DNA of 64,000 nucleotides from Desulfosediminicola flagellatus (lineage in GTDB: Bacteria; Desulfobacterota; Desulfobulbia; Desulfobulbales; Desulfocapsaceae): the NCBI RefSeq assembly GCF_005116655.2, contig NZ_CP050698.1, forward strand, positions 4,115,501 to 4,179,500. Direction: 5' to 3'. This document shows positions 1-8,319 of the stretch, piece after piece; within the stretch, counting starts at the first letter, position 1, and the number at the start of each line of letters is the position of its first letter. The position numbers and the translations under genes were made by a program. Below the pieces are notes generated by a model. That model searched no databases. It was not told the DNA's origin and saw only the letters and a list, made by a program, of their open reading frames with translations.

Positions 1-931
1 CAATCTGGAAAAAACTATCCCGCAAACTCACCTGAAACGAAAGGTCATGATAAAAATACAAGAGAGCACAAAGGCAACCGGAAAGCGTTAGAACAATGGT
101 AACGTAGAGGCGAAACTCTTCGCTCCGTAAAAGTGAGTTGGGTTTTCTCTGTACAATGAACCGGTATTGCAAAGCAAAGTTGCTCCCTGCCAGAAACATA
201 AACGCGGTAATTATCCAGGTGGCAGTCGGGTTCTGGTATCCCATGATAGAGAGTGGGTGCGGTGAAAATCCACCTGCAGCCATAGTTGTCAGACCATTAC
301 ATACAGCATCAAAAATCGGCATTTTCGCCCAATAGAGTAAGGCAATTTCCACAACCGTAAGCAATACATAAATCAGCCAGAGAGCCTTGGCAGTATGTGT
401 AATACGCGGAGTTATTTTTTCTTCAGTGGGGCCTGGTGCTTCGGCAAAAAACATGCGACGCCCGGCAACGGCAAACTGCGGGAGAATCGCAACAAAAAGC
501 ACGATAATTCCCATACCTCCCAGCCATTGAGTAAGACTACGCCAAAAAAAGAAATCTTTCGGGTAGAGAGAAAAATCTGTCAGGATGGTTGCCCCGGTTG
601 TAGTAATTCCCGAGACTGATTCAAAATAGGCATCCAAGGGGCTAAGATCATAGAAAAGATACGGGATAGCACCGACAGCAGCAGTTACTACCCAGGCAAG
701 TGTTACTATCAGCATCCCCTCCGATCGCTTGACATCATCAAAGTTATGGCCCCAACCGCCCCGCCACTGACAGATCAGCCCTACCCCGATGCCACAAATG
801 GAGGCAACAATGAATGGTAAAATCGAGTTGTATTCCTTCTCCAGCAAGGCCACAATAATAGGTGTAAGAATAATCACCCCGAAGCCTATGAGGATAAGGC
901 CAAGTGCATTGACAATAGTGCGCGTATTCAT
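1..931 (-). CDS. trkH: Trk-type potassium uptake protein TrkH (partial, 3' end outside window)
   Basis: Membrane-embedded K+-translocating subunit of the Trk system, which works with the cytoplasmic NAD-binding regulator TrkA encoded just upstream. About 310 codons are present from the ATG at 931; the reading frame stays open to base 1, so the C-terminal third is missing (the family is about 480 residues). The translation is strongly hydrophobic. It shows two selectivity-filter-like loops, SGITTTGATIL near residue 105 and LTTMAAGGFS near residue 220, each between paired helices, as in Trk/Ktr/HKT channels. The start ATG overlaps the trkA stop codon (ATGA), so the two genes are translationally coupled. 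Identity is clear from the pore motifs and the partner gene. Confidence 0.93.
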   Translation of the reverse strand, partial: MNTRTIVNALGLILIGFGVIILTPIIVALLEKEYNSILPFIVASICGIGVGLICQWRGGWGHNFDDVKRSEGMLIVTLAWVVTAAVGAIPYLFYDLSPLDAYFESVSGITTTGATILTDFSLYPKDFFFWRSLTQWLGGMGIIVLFVAILPQFAVAGRRMFFAEAPGPTEEKITPRITHTAKALWLIYVLLTVVEIALLYWAKMPIFDAVCNGLTTMAAGGFSPHPLSIMGYQNPTATWIITAFMFLAGSNFALQYRFIVQRKPNSLLRSEEFRLYVTIVLTLSGCLCALLYFYHDLSFQVSLRDSFFQI

Positions 932-2265
932 TTTGCAAAAAGTGTATTCAGTACTTCTGTATTTTCAGCGACAGTAAAGATCTTGAGCTGGTCCTTGGCA
1001 GAGACTATCGTGTGGCCATCGGGAATAATTATTCCCCTGCCGCGTTTAATAACTCCAATAATTGCATTGTTCGGCAAGCTGAGATCCATCACCCGGGTAT
1101 CAACAAAATCCTCAGAAACGACTATACGCAACACTTCCCCCTGACCACCTTCCACCAGGGCAAGGAGATTAACATCTTTAGCCTGAATCTGGTTAAGCAG
1201 TTCTTTCATTGCTGATTCACGAGGGGAAACAATAACATCAATCCCTACGCGATCAAACAGCTGGGCATTTCCTGCATTATTGACACGTGTAACAATACGT
1301 CCGGCACCCAGTTGTTTTACCAGCAGTGAACAGAGCAGGTTCTTTTCGTCATTATTGGTTACACAGATGACAACATCCATATCACCGATGTACTCATCTT
1401 CCAACATCTCAAGATCCGTACCATCGCCCTGCAACACCAGAGTTGATTTGAGATTATCTGTCAGGTAATTACAGCGCTTTTCATCCTTCTCGATTATTTT
1501 TACCTTTATTTTCGCCTTTTCCATCTGTTTTGCCAGATAAAAACCGACGTTGCCTCCGCCAATGACTACTGCTGTCTTTATCCTGTTTTTTACCTGAAAC
1601 AACGTGGCAGCAAGAACATCCAAAGCCGGGCCCGTGCCCATAAAAATAACCTTGTCATCACTTTCTATCTTTGTAGTACCGTTGGGGATAAACAGGATAT
1701 TATTTCGGGTAATGCCAACGATCAATACATTGGCAGGAAAGTCATAATCCATGATACGGCAATCACAGAGAGCAGAATCGGCTTTTATCCGATATTCGAA
1801 CAGCTTTGCCCGTCCGCCATCAAAATATTCTACATCTATCGCTTCAGGTACCAGAATGATTCTGAAAATATCCTGAGTCAGCAAGTGTTCCGGCCAGATA
1901 ACTCTGTCGATATCATATTTGGTCTGATAGCGATGATGTACAGGGGAAACGAGATTATTATAGATCTCCCCTTTACTCACAAAGCAGACCGTTTCTACCT
2001 CTGCAATTTTTTTGGTGGTCCAGCAGGCAACTATATTGGCTTCATCTAGCTGTGAACAGGCAATAAACAGTTTGGTCTTTTTGGTTCTGGCTGACTCCAG
2101 TGCAGCAATATCAGTACCACTACCCGAGACAAAACTGATGTCCAGATCGTTGAATTTCTCAGGCAATCTGTCCAGCTCATCAATAAGTGTAATATCATGG
2201 TCCAGATACAGTCGGGCGGCGATCATATAACCAATATCGGTTGCCCCGTAGATGAGTATCTGCAT
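928..2265 (-). CDS. trkA: Trk system potassium transporter subunit TrkA
   Basis: Peripheral cytoplasmic regulator that binds NAD(H)/ATP and gates TrkH. The 445-residue protein has the expected duplicated layout: RCK/TrkA_N (residue 1 to about 120, IYGATDIGYM nucleotide loop), TrkA_C, then a second TrkA_N with the canonical VIGGGNVGFYLA loop near residue 235 and a final TrkA_C. The ATG at 2265 was chosen because AAGGAGTT lies about 6 bases upstream and the protein then starts directly at the Rossmann strand MQILIYGA; a longer open frame upstream has no conserved sequence. It ends in a 4-base ATGA overlap with trkH. Length and domain order match the family. Confidence 0.95.
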   Translation of the reverse strand: MQILIYGATDIGYMIAARLYLDHDITLIDELDRLPEKFNDLDISFVSGSGTDIAALESARTKKTKLFIACSQLDEANIVACWTTKKIAEVETVCFVSKGEIYNNLVSPVHHRYQTKYDIDRVIWPEHLLTQDIFRIILVPEAIDVEYFDGGRAKLFEYRIKADSALCDCRIMDYDFPANVLIVGITRNNILFIPNGTTKIESDDKVIFMGTGPALDVLAATLFQVKNRIKTAVVIGGGNVGFYLAKQMEKAKIKVKIIEKDEKRCNYLTDNLKSTLVLQGDGTDLEMLEDEYIGDMDVVICVTNNDEKNLLCSLLVKQLGAGRIVTRVNNAGNAQLFDRVGIDVIVSPRESAMKELLNQIQAKDVNLLALVEGGQGEVLRIVVSEDFVDTRVMDLSLPNNAIIGVIKRGRGIIIPDGHTIVSAKDQLKIFTVAENTEVLNTLFAK

Positions 2266-2936
2266 TAGAGAACTCCTTTTTCCTTCTTGCGTGTCAAGGT
2301 ATATTGAAAATCTGGAGAACACTCTTGAAAAGTCAGTGCGTTGAATCAGTATTCTCCACGGGTAATTCGTTCTTACACCCAAGCTTCTGATATTTCAAGC
2401 CTACTATCCAATAGTACTATCGACCAGCATGAAACACCTAACCCCATCTTTCTTGGCAACAACGTTTTTTGGCAGATCGAGCCCAATAGCCTCTGTAGTA
2501 AAGTACCTCAGCAGGCATCTAAAACAGCAGTTGCAGAAAAATCGAGTTGCTTTTGTAATCTTAAAAACATTGAGAAATGCGAGCTAAGGAAGGTGCTGTC
2601 TTTAGACATAATATTTCCTGATTACCACTCATCTTCAGCAGCTAAAGGTGAGGCGAGAGGCGTAAGGTGTGAGGCGTAAACGACACAAGCAATCAACACA
2701 GCCCAAAAATTTGATATCCAATCTAATATTAAGAAATCACCTCTCAAGAGGGTCCGTGCTATCAATAGTTTTCCCATGACAAAATGGCACTGTTAAAACC
2801 AAGCTGAGTTTCGGTGGTAATCAGATAAAATTTTGAATTTTGAGAATTACGTACGATTACCCCAGGCAATTCATTGCACGTGGAGGCAGAGAACCCTTTT
2901 CAGTGTCTAATGCTGCCGCTACAGACGAATAGGATT
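2266..2936. other. 671-bp intergenic region between trkA and the ehr operon
   Basis: No convincing gene. It must hold the trkA promoter (reading leftward) and a GTGAGG-type repeat island at 2646-2683. A 112-codon plus-strand frame (2341-2679) runs into the repeat, has no recognisable domain and overlaps the trkA leader, so it was not called. Confidence 0.6.
2646..2683 (+). repeat. GTGAGG/GCGTAAGG short-repeat island 1
   Basis: Degenerate direct repeats of GGTGAGGCG, GGCGTAAGG and TGTGAGGCG. The block ending GAGGCGTAAACGACA is nearly the same as the end of the island at 49978-50023 (GAGGCGGAAACGACA), so the copies share more than the short core. Similar islands lie at 31411, 41285, 41403 and 50750, all in intergenic gaps. 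Confidence 0.7.
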
Positions 2937-2987
2937 TAGCCCGAAAATCTCATTAACAACCAGGATTATTACGAGATTTTCGGGCTA
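2937..2987 (-). terminator. Hairpin terminator after ehrS
   Basis: TAGCCCGAAAATCTC (2937-2951) pairs perfectly with GAGATTTTCGGGCTA (2973-2987) across a 21-base loop, starting 9 bases after the ehrS stop codon. This is a plausible end for the ehr operon; a T-rich stretch precedes rather than follows the stem on the minus strand, so rho-independent strength is uncertain. Confidence 0.7.
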
Positions 2988-2995
2988 AAAAGGCG

Positions 2996-3739
2996 CTATT
3001 TGAAATAACTCAGCAGAGCGTGCAGTGTTGTAAGCGGATGCGGTGGACAACCCGGAATATACAGATCGACCGGCACAAGGCTGTTAAGATCACCTATGAC
3101 CTCCTCACTACCAACAAAAGGCCCGCCGGAAATAGAGCAGCAACCGCTGGCAATAACAATTTTCGGTGATGGTACAGCATCATATGTGTCGAGAAGCGCC
3201 TGCCTCATGTTGAGGGAAATCGGCCCTGTCACATGAATACCGTCAGCATGGCGTGGTGAAGCCACAAAATCGATACCAAACCGGGAGAGATCAAAAAACG
3301 GTGTATTGAGTACGTTTGTATCCGCCTCACATGAGTTACAGCCTGCAGCCGAAACCTGGCGAAGTTGCAGAGACCGACCAAAGAGTTTCTTGAAATGTTG
3401 TTTCGAATGCTCTGCCAGATCAGGCAGAGTTCCACCTGTAACAAGGTCATCCCTGTTAGCTGTTCCCAATTCAAAATTCTCGCTGAATCTGACAAATGCA
3501 CCATCTCCCACCGATTCGCATTGCCCGCAGAAGGTACACCGGCCGAGATCAATGGTCTTTGTGGTAACATCGATTGCGTCCTGCGGACAGATATTAACAC
3601 ATTGCATGATGATCTCAGCGCTGCACTGGTCATTAATAACGGGCAAACCTCTGTAGCGGTGATAGAGAGCAATCGGCTCTTTAGGGTACTTTGACGTCTT
3701 GTTCCCCTGCTCCAGTTTATTCTTTAGTATTTTAAGCAT
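2996..3739 (-). CDS. ehrS: Ehr complex small subunit: ferredoxin-like domain fused to NuoB/HyfI-like domain
   Basis: Small electron-transfer subunit of the membrane complex encoded here, 247 residues. Residues about 25-85 form a ferredoxin-like (NuoI/HyfH) part with a CVNICP segment and a CTFCGQC segment. The other cysteines needed for a second cluster are absent, so it probably carries one 4Fe-4S cluster rather than two. Residues about 120-247 match the 20-kDa NuoB/HycG family: GCNSCEAD, SGCCSISGG and PGCPPHP supply ligands for an N2-like proximal cluster. It is the last gene of the operon, 39 bases after ehrL, with AGAAGG before the ATG. In HycE-type operons these two domains are separate genes; the fusion is seen directly. 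The symbol follows the Geobacter ehrABCDLS naming as I recall it. Confidence 0.82.
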   Translation of the reverse strand: MLKILKNKLEQGNKTSKYPKEPIALYHRYRGLPVINDQCSAEIIMQCVNICPQDAIDVTTKTIDLGRCTFCGQCESVGDGAFVRFSENFELGTANRDDLVTGGTLPDLAEHSKQHFKKLFGRSLQLRQVSAAGCNSCEADTNVLNTPFFDLSRFGIDFVASPRHADGIHVTGPISLNMRQALLDTYDAVPSPKIVIASGCCSISGGPFVGSEEVIGDLNSLVPVDLYIPGCPPHPLTTLHALLSYFK

Positions 3740-3778
3740 GGTTTAAACCTTCTATATCACTCAGTATACTGGATTTCA

Positions 3779-5290
3779 TTAGAGATCGAATCCGCAGTAC
3801 GAAAGATTGTAGCTCTTATTGCAGAGCGGGAAGTCAGATATCTCCTGGTTGCGCAACGACATAGCCAATCCGGTCCAGTTATGGAATGATGGATCCTTGA
3901 TCTTGTAGCGCTGAACCTTGCCATCACCATCAGTAAGTATGCAATGGGACACTTCCCCGCGCCAGCCTTCGTTGATCGTAACGACAAACGAATCAGGACA
4001 GAGACTGGAGTCCTGCATATGAACAGGCCCGGCTGTTGTCTCAGATTTATCAAGCAGCATATTGATGATTTTCAACGAATGCATGATTTCTTCACGCCTG
4101 ACCTCTGCTCTGCTGTTCACATCGCCATTAGTAACATTGTTGATATTGGCGGGCAGTTCAGCATAGCACTCTGTCGGGAAGGACACCCTGGCGTCATAAG
4201 CTATGCCGCAGGCTCTGCCGGCATAACCAACCAATCCAAGATCTTTGGCCATTTCATGCTTTACTGTGCCGGTATATTCAAATCGTGCCTGAACTGTATG
4301 TGCAGTAAAAAGCAGATCGCAGACATGTTCTATCTCAGGAGTTATTTCTGCAAGCTTCTCACGTATCAATTGGCGCTGTTCATCACCCATTACATGGGTA
4401 ACACCACCAGGACGAACAAGTCCCTTTCCAAAACGGTTACCACTCAAAACCTGCAGAAGGTTAAGAAACTCGCCACGTATTCTGCCGAAATAGGCCGCCG
4501 GTGGGTTAAATGCCACATCTCCACTCAGCGCTCCGAGATCACCGATATGGTTGGATATACGCTCCAGCTCCAGAGCAATAGAACGAATAACACTCGCTCC
4601 CTTATCAACTTTTCGGCCACTTAATCCCTCAAAGGCCTGACTGAAACAGAGACTATGAGCGACAGTGGTATCACCTGCAATTGATTCACAGATTATCGGA
4701 TACCGTTTCTGCGGCACAGTCGGCAGCATCTTTTCAATGCCCCTGTGCTGATATCCAAGCTGAATTTCAAGATGGAGAACTTCTTCACCTGCACACTGGA
4801 AACGAAAATGTCCGGGCTCAATAATACCCGCATGAACCGGGCCTACTGCTACTTCGTGGATAGACTCGCCATCAACGGTGAAATATGGATAGTTACCAGG
4901 TATTTCGACATCATAATCGTTTTCAAAAACATCGGTTTCACCTGAGTAGTTCTTATGGTACCGAACCATCTTCAACCAGGGATGTCCGTCTGGTTTCAAG
5001 CCGAACTGTTCTGCAATCTCACGCTCGAACATATGAAATTTTTCACTGGCCGAGCTGGTTAATGATTTAAACGAAGTACCCGTTTCGGTTCCAATAACAA
5101 ACAACTCACTATTGCGTACCACTGCAATAAGCTTGTAGACGTTGTTATCCTCATAGGCAAAAAACTGAACAATAAAGCCCTCATCTTTCACAAAGCTGGA
5201 GAGTGTTTTAAAAAAAACATCATACGAAACATGAGGAATTTCAGAGCGAAGAATTGCCTGACCGTTGTGTATTTTCAGGAGGTTATCCAT
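3779..5290 (-). CDS. ehrL: Ehr complex large subunit (NuoC-NuoD/HycE-like, lacking Ni-Fe cysteines)
   Basis: Homologue of the group 4 [NiFe]-hydrogenase/complex I catalytic-site subunit, 503 residues. Residues 1-130 are NuoC-like (30 kDa) and about 150-503 NuoD/HycE-like (HRGIEKMLP, DPSFHNW). Hydrogenases hold Ni-Fe with an N-terminal CxxC and a C-terminal CxxC. Here the first site reads IICESIAGD and the C-terminus reads NLSYCGFDL, so each pair has lost a cysteine. It is therefore an Ehr protein, intermediate between complex I and hydrogenase, with unknown substrate. The ATG at 5290 (GGAGGT 10 bases upstream) overlaps the end of ehrD by 8 bases; a longer in-frame start at 5320 lacks such a site. 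No hydrogenase maturation genes are nearby. Confidence 0.9.
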   Translation of the reverse strand: MDNLLKIHNGQAILRSEIPHVSYDVFFKTLSSFVKDEGFIVQFFAYEDNNVYKLIAVVRNSELFVIGTETGTSFKSLTSSASEKFHMFEREIAEQFGLKPDGHPWLKMVRYHKNYSGETDVFENDYDVEIPGNYPYFTVDGESIHEVAVGPVHAGIIEPGHFRFQCAGEEVLHLEIQLGYQHRGIEKMLPTVPQKRYPIICESIAGDTTVAHSLCFSQAFEGLSGRKVDKGASVIRSIALELERISNHIGDLGALSGDVAFNPPAAYFGRIRGEFLNLLQVLSGNRFGKGLVRPGGVTHVMGDEQRQLIREKLAEITPEIEHVCDLLFTAHTVQARFEYTGTVKHEMAKDLGLVGYAGRACGIAYDARVSFPTECYAELPANINNVTNGDVNSRAEVRREEIMHSLKIINMLLDKSETTAGPVHMQDSSLCPDSFVVTINEGWRGEVSHCILTDGDGKVQRYKIKDPSFHNWTGLAMSLRNQEISDFPLCNKSYNLSYCGFDL

Positions 5291-6710
5291 GAATACCACC
5301 TCCAATCGTTTCAATGGCATTGATAATTGTGCTATAAATGACGTCAGGCATCCAGAAACACAGAGTTATTGAAGCCAGCAGCAGCGCGTACGGAGCAATA
5401 AGTCGTAATGTATGCTCTCTGACCATAAGCTTCTCGCCGGTATCGCCAAATGTCATAGACATAAAGACACGACCTGCACCTGCGAATACCAGAATCAGAG
5501 CAAAAATAAACACTGCAACGCTTATATATCTGTGCTTCTGAAATGCTCCTATGATGATGATCAACTCACTGATAAACATACCAAAGGGAGGCATACCGGA
5601 GATGCCGATAAAGCCTGAGAAAAACGACACAAATGTTTTAGGCAGATGCTCTATCAAGCCACCGATTCTCTGCACTCGCTTCGTACCGAAACCAAGCAGG
5701 ATATTACCTGCCGAAAGAAAGAGTGAAGACTTTAACAGTGAGTGATGGATCAGGTGAATGAAGGCACCATACATGGCGTATCCACCTATTCCGACGCCAA
5801 AAGCAATAACTCCCATATTCTCAATACTGGAATAGGCAAGCATCCTTTTGTAATCCGGCTGACCGATAATAAAAATCGCTCCGACCAGCATAGAGAGAAG
5901 CCCCAGGCAGATAAGTACATTTCCGGAAAAATCTCCGAGGCCTGCAACATTCATCAACACATGGGCCTTATAGATCCCAAGGAAAGCGCAATTGAGCAGC
6001 GCTCCCGAGAGCAGAGCCGATGCTGGGCTGGGTGCCTGACTATGCGCATCAGGAAGCCAGGTATGCATGGGAGCAAGTCCCATTTTCGTACCAAAACCAA
6101 TAACTACAAAGATAAACCCTACCTTCAACCAGAGAGGGTCGAGTTGGGTGGCGATAACATTAAGCGCACTGAAAGTCAGGGGACCATCAATATTACCAAT
6201 GTCCATAGCAAGAGTAATAAAGAAACAACCGAGCAGAGCAAGGGCAATTCCTACCGAACAGATAAGAATATATTTCCAGGTTGCTTCAAGTGCTTCTTTG
6301 GATCGATGAATAAAAATCAGCGGTGCACTCACCAGGGTTGTGGCCTCAATGGCAATCCAGAGCACGATCGGGTGATCAGAAAGAGTCACCATTGACATAG
6401 TACCGAGGAAAAGCATCATACAGCAGCTGAAAACCGGCTTATTCTCGACCCTGCCCTCATTCATGTACGAAAATGAATACACTGAAATACAGACAAAAAT
6501 GAACGAAGTGACCAGTAGAATCAATAATCCTTCCGGCGACGCATTGAAAAAATTAGGGAATGCAGGGGTCAGCTTGCCAAGCCAGCTCATTACACTCAAC
6601 TGCATGTGCAGGAGTGCCGTGACAAGGAGTAAAATCCTGCCCAGATTTGCCGGCAGACCCAGCGCAGTTAGCCCCGTCATAAGCGGGAGTAAAAATACAA
6701 ATTCAATCAT
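5283..6710 (-). CDS. ehrD: Ehr complex antiporter-like membrane subunit (HyfF/NuoN-type)
   Basis: Proton- or sodium-translocating subunit of the Mrp/NuoLMN family (Proton_antipo_M), 475 residues with about 14 hydrophobic segments. The broken-helix core GTKMGLAPMHTWLPDAH (near residue 215) holds the conserved lysine and the histidine/proline turn, and KRMLAYSSIENMG (near residue 290) is the second family signature. It lies between ehrC (4-base gap) and ehrL (8-base overlap), so it is co-translated. Two such subunits (with ehrA) imply at least two ion channels in the complex. By analogy with HyfF it should sit beside the NuoH-like subunit; whether H+ or Na+ is moved cannot be told. Confidence 0.88.
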   Translation of the reverse strand: MIEFVFLLPLMTGLTALGLPANLGRILLLVTALLHMQLSVMSWLGKLTPAFPNFFNASPEGLLILLVTSFIFVCISVYSFSYMNEGRVENKPVFSCCMMLFLGTMSMVTLSDHPIVLWIAIEATTLVSAPLIFIHRSKEALEATWKYILICSVGIALALLGCFFITLAMDIGNIDGPLTFSALNVIATQLDPLWLKVGFIFVVIGFGTKMGLAPMHTWLPDAHSQAPSPASALLSGALLNCAFLGIYKAHVLMNVAGLGDFSGNVLICLGLLSMLVGAIFIIGQPDYKRMLAYSSIENMGVIAFGVGIGGYAMYGAFIHLIHHSLLKSSLFLSAGNILLGFGTKRVQRIGGLIEHLPKTFVSFFSGFIGISGMPPFGMFISELIIIIGAFQKHRYISVAVFIFALILVFAGAGRVFMSMTFGDTGEKLMVREHTLRLIAPYALLLASITLCFWMPDVIYSTIINAIETIGGGIHG

Positions 6711-6714
6711 TGTA

Positions 6715-7368
6715 TCAATCCTTTAAACGTCCAAGTAAAGTAGTATCAACATCATCAAAGGCGCTGTTTATGTTATGCAGAATAATCCCCATAATCATCA
6801 CACCAACCAGTAGATCAAGCAGCACTCCAAACTCGACGACATATATCGTGTGGCTGTGCTTAGTCAACGCTGTACCAATAAGGTAAATACCATTCTCAAG
6901 CGCCAGGTAACCGATAACCTGAGTAATGGCCTTGCTTCTGGCCATCATCAGAAAGAATCCGGATGCCATCGTCGTGATAGCAGTGATCAGTACCATGTCC
7001 CTGCCTTCCGGCAGTGACAGTCGCAGGTCATTGGTGATGAAAACTGAGATAAGAATGATAGCCAGCCCCATCAGAATCGAGGCATGGTAGCCAATGAATG
7101 GTTCGATTTCGCGTTTAATGGCCACCTTTTTGACCGCCATGTACAGCAAACCCGGAATCAATATTCCCTTGATAATGATCATTATCTGGAAAAATATGAT
7201 CGCACCGCTTCCCAGCGTTGCGTGATCTTGCAGGAATAACGGAGTAAGCGACACCATAACCCCTTGCAAAGCCATAATCTTAACGAGCGCACTCAGTCTG
7301 GTTGACCCTAGTGACAGCAGAACCGAAAGAAGGATAATAACCAGAATTAATTCAGTAAAATCTATCAT
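6715..7368 (-). CDS. ehrC: Ehr complex membrane subunit, HyfE-like
   Basis: Small integral membrane subunit of 217 residues, hydrophobic through most of its length with about 6-7 helices. It resembles HyfE of hydrogenase-4, a protein related to NuoK plus an extra helical half; the charged loop MAVKKVAIKREIEPF (about residue 77) and the helix with LALENGIYLIG (about residue 152) are typical. Its start overlaps the end of ehrB by ATGA and it ends 4 bases before ehrD. Assignment rests on size, hydrophobicity and operon position between NuoH-like and NuoN-like genes. Confidence 0.82.
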   Translation of the reverse strand: MIDFTELILVIILLSVLLSLGSTRLSALVKIMALQGVMVSLTPLFLQDHATLGSGAIIFFQIMIIIKGILIPGLLYMAVKKVAIKREIEPFIGYHASILMGLAIILISVFITNDLRLSLPEGRDMVLITAITTMASGFFLMMARSKAITQVIGYLALENGIYLIGTALTKHSHTIYVVEFGVLLDLLVGVMIMGIILHNINSAFDDVDTTLLGRLKD

Positions 7369-8282
7369 TGCAAGACTCCCATGGTTAAAATGGCGGCAAA
7401 GAAGACCAGAGCAAATGATGTAAGAATAAATTTCGGAACAAGGTTCATCTTGAATCGCGCCATTATTGACTCAGTGCAGCCTATAGCAGCATAAACACAG
7501 ACCATCACGGCATAAAATATCAAGCCGCCAACCAAACCACTCGACGTTGAAATAGGATAGATGAGATGACTGATGAATGCTGAGTAGAAAAACAACTTAT
7601 AGAACGATCCGAGTTCTATAAGTGCGAGATCAGGCCCGCTATGATCTAAAATCATAACCTCATGTATCATGGTGAGCTCAAGATGTGTTGCAGGATCATC
7701 AACAGGAACTCGTGAGTTTTCAGTCAGCAGGACCATGAACATCGATACTATTACGAAAAACAACAGTGATCCCGATGCACCGAGAAGAGAGAGTGTGTTT
7801 TCACCTGTAAAATACTCACCAAAGCTCAGGGAGCCGGTCAGGCGATAAAACAATATCAGCACTGTAAATATTGTGATTTCTGCCAGACATGAGAAAAATA
7901 CTTCTCGTGCTGCGCCCATTCCTTCAAATGGCGAGGCAGTATCAAGTGCCGCAACGACAGTGAAAAACCTGCCCATTCCCATAAGGTAGAAAAGGACAAT
8001 AACGTCTCCATGAAAGGACAGGAGCGGTGTCGTACCTGCAATCGGGAAAAAGAACAACACGATCAATGCAGAAGCAAATGAAACAATCGGTCCCATTTTA
8101 AAAACAAACGATGTGCTCGTACTGTATACAGAGCCCTTTCGGAGCAATTTTGCCAAAGTGTAATATTTAATAAGCAGTGGCGGACCCTGCTTACCCGCAA
8201 AAAAAGCCTTCACTTTCAAAATGATACCAGGAAAGAGCGGCGCCGCCAGAATCGCTATGGCGAGTGATATATATGTTTCCAT
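7365..8282 (-). CDS. ehrB: Ehr complex NuoH/HyfC-like membrane subunit
   Basis: NuoH/HycD/HyfC-family anchor of 305 residues that links the peripheral arm to the ion pumps. Eight or so hydrophobic helices are visible. The loop RKGSVYSTSTSFVFKMGP (near residue 48), SPFEGMGAAREVFFS (near 117) and the acidic cytoplasmic loop DDPATHLELTMIHE (near 196) are the family signatures, including the carboxylates that line the quinone-chamber/E-channel entrance in complex I. It follows ehrA by 37 bases and overlaps ehrC by 4. Confidence 0.9.
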   Translation of the reverse strand: METYISLAIAILAAPLFPGIILKVKAFFAGKQGPPLLIKYYTLAKLLRKGSVYSTSTSFVFKMGPIVSFASALIVLFFFPIAGTTPLLSFHGDVIVLFYLMGMGRFFTVVAALDTASPFEGMGAAREVFFSCLAEITIFTVLILFYRLTGSLSFGEYFTGENTLSLLGASGSLLFFVIVSMFMVLLTENSRVPVDDPATHLELTMIHEVMILDHSGPDLALIELGSFYKLFFYSAFISHLIYPISTSSGLVGGLIFYAVMVCVYAAIGCTESIMARFKMNLVPKFILTSFALVFFAAILTMGVLQ

Positions 8283-8319
8283 CCGTTACCTCGTATGGGA
8301 TACGTATTCTTTGTCGCTA

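Noticed and set aside
2341..2679. 112-codon plus-strand frame upstream of trkA
   Set aside because: Overlaps the trkA leader, ends inside a GTGAGG repeat island, no domain and no ribosome-binding site.
3306..3656. Long plus-strand frames antisense to ehrS and ehrL (also 3944-4624)
   Set aside because: Shadows of strongly conserved minus-strand genes; no independent features.
5742..6395. 217-codon plus-strand frame antisense to ehrD
   Set aside because: Polar, low-complexity translation directly complementary to a multi-helix membrane protein; a common artefact.
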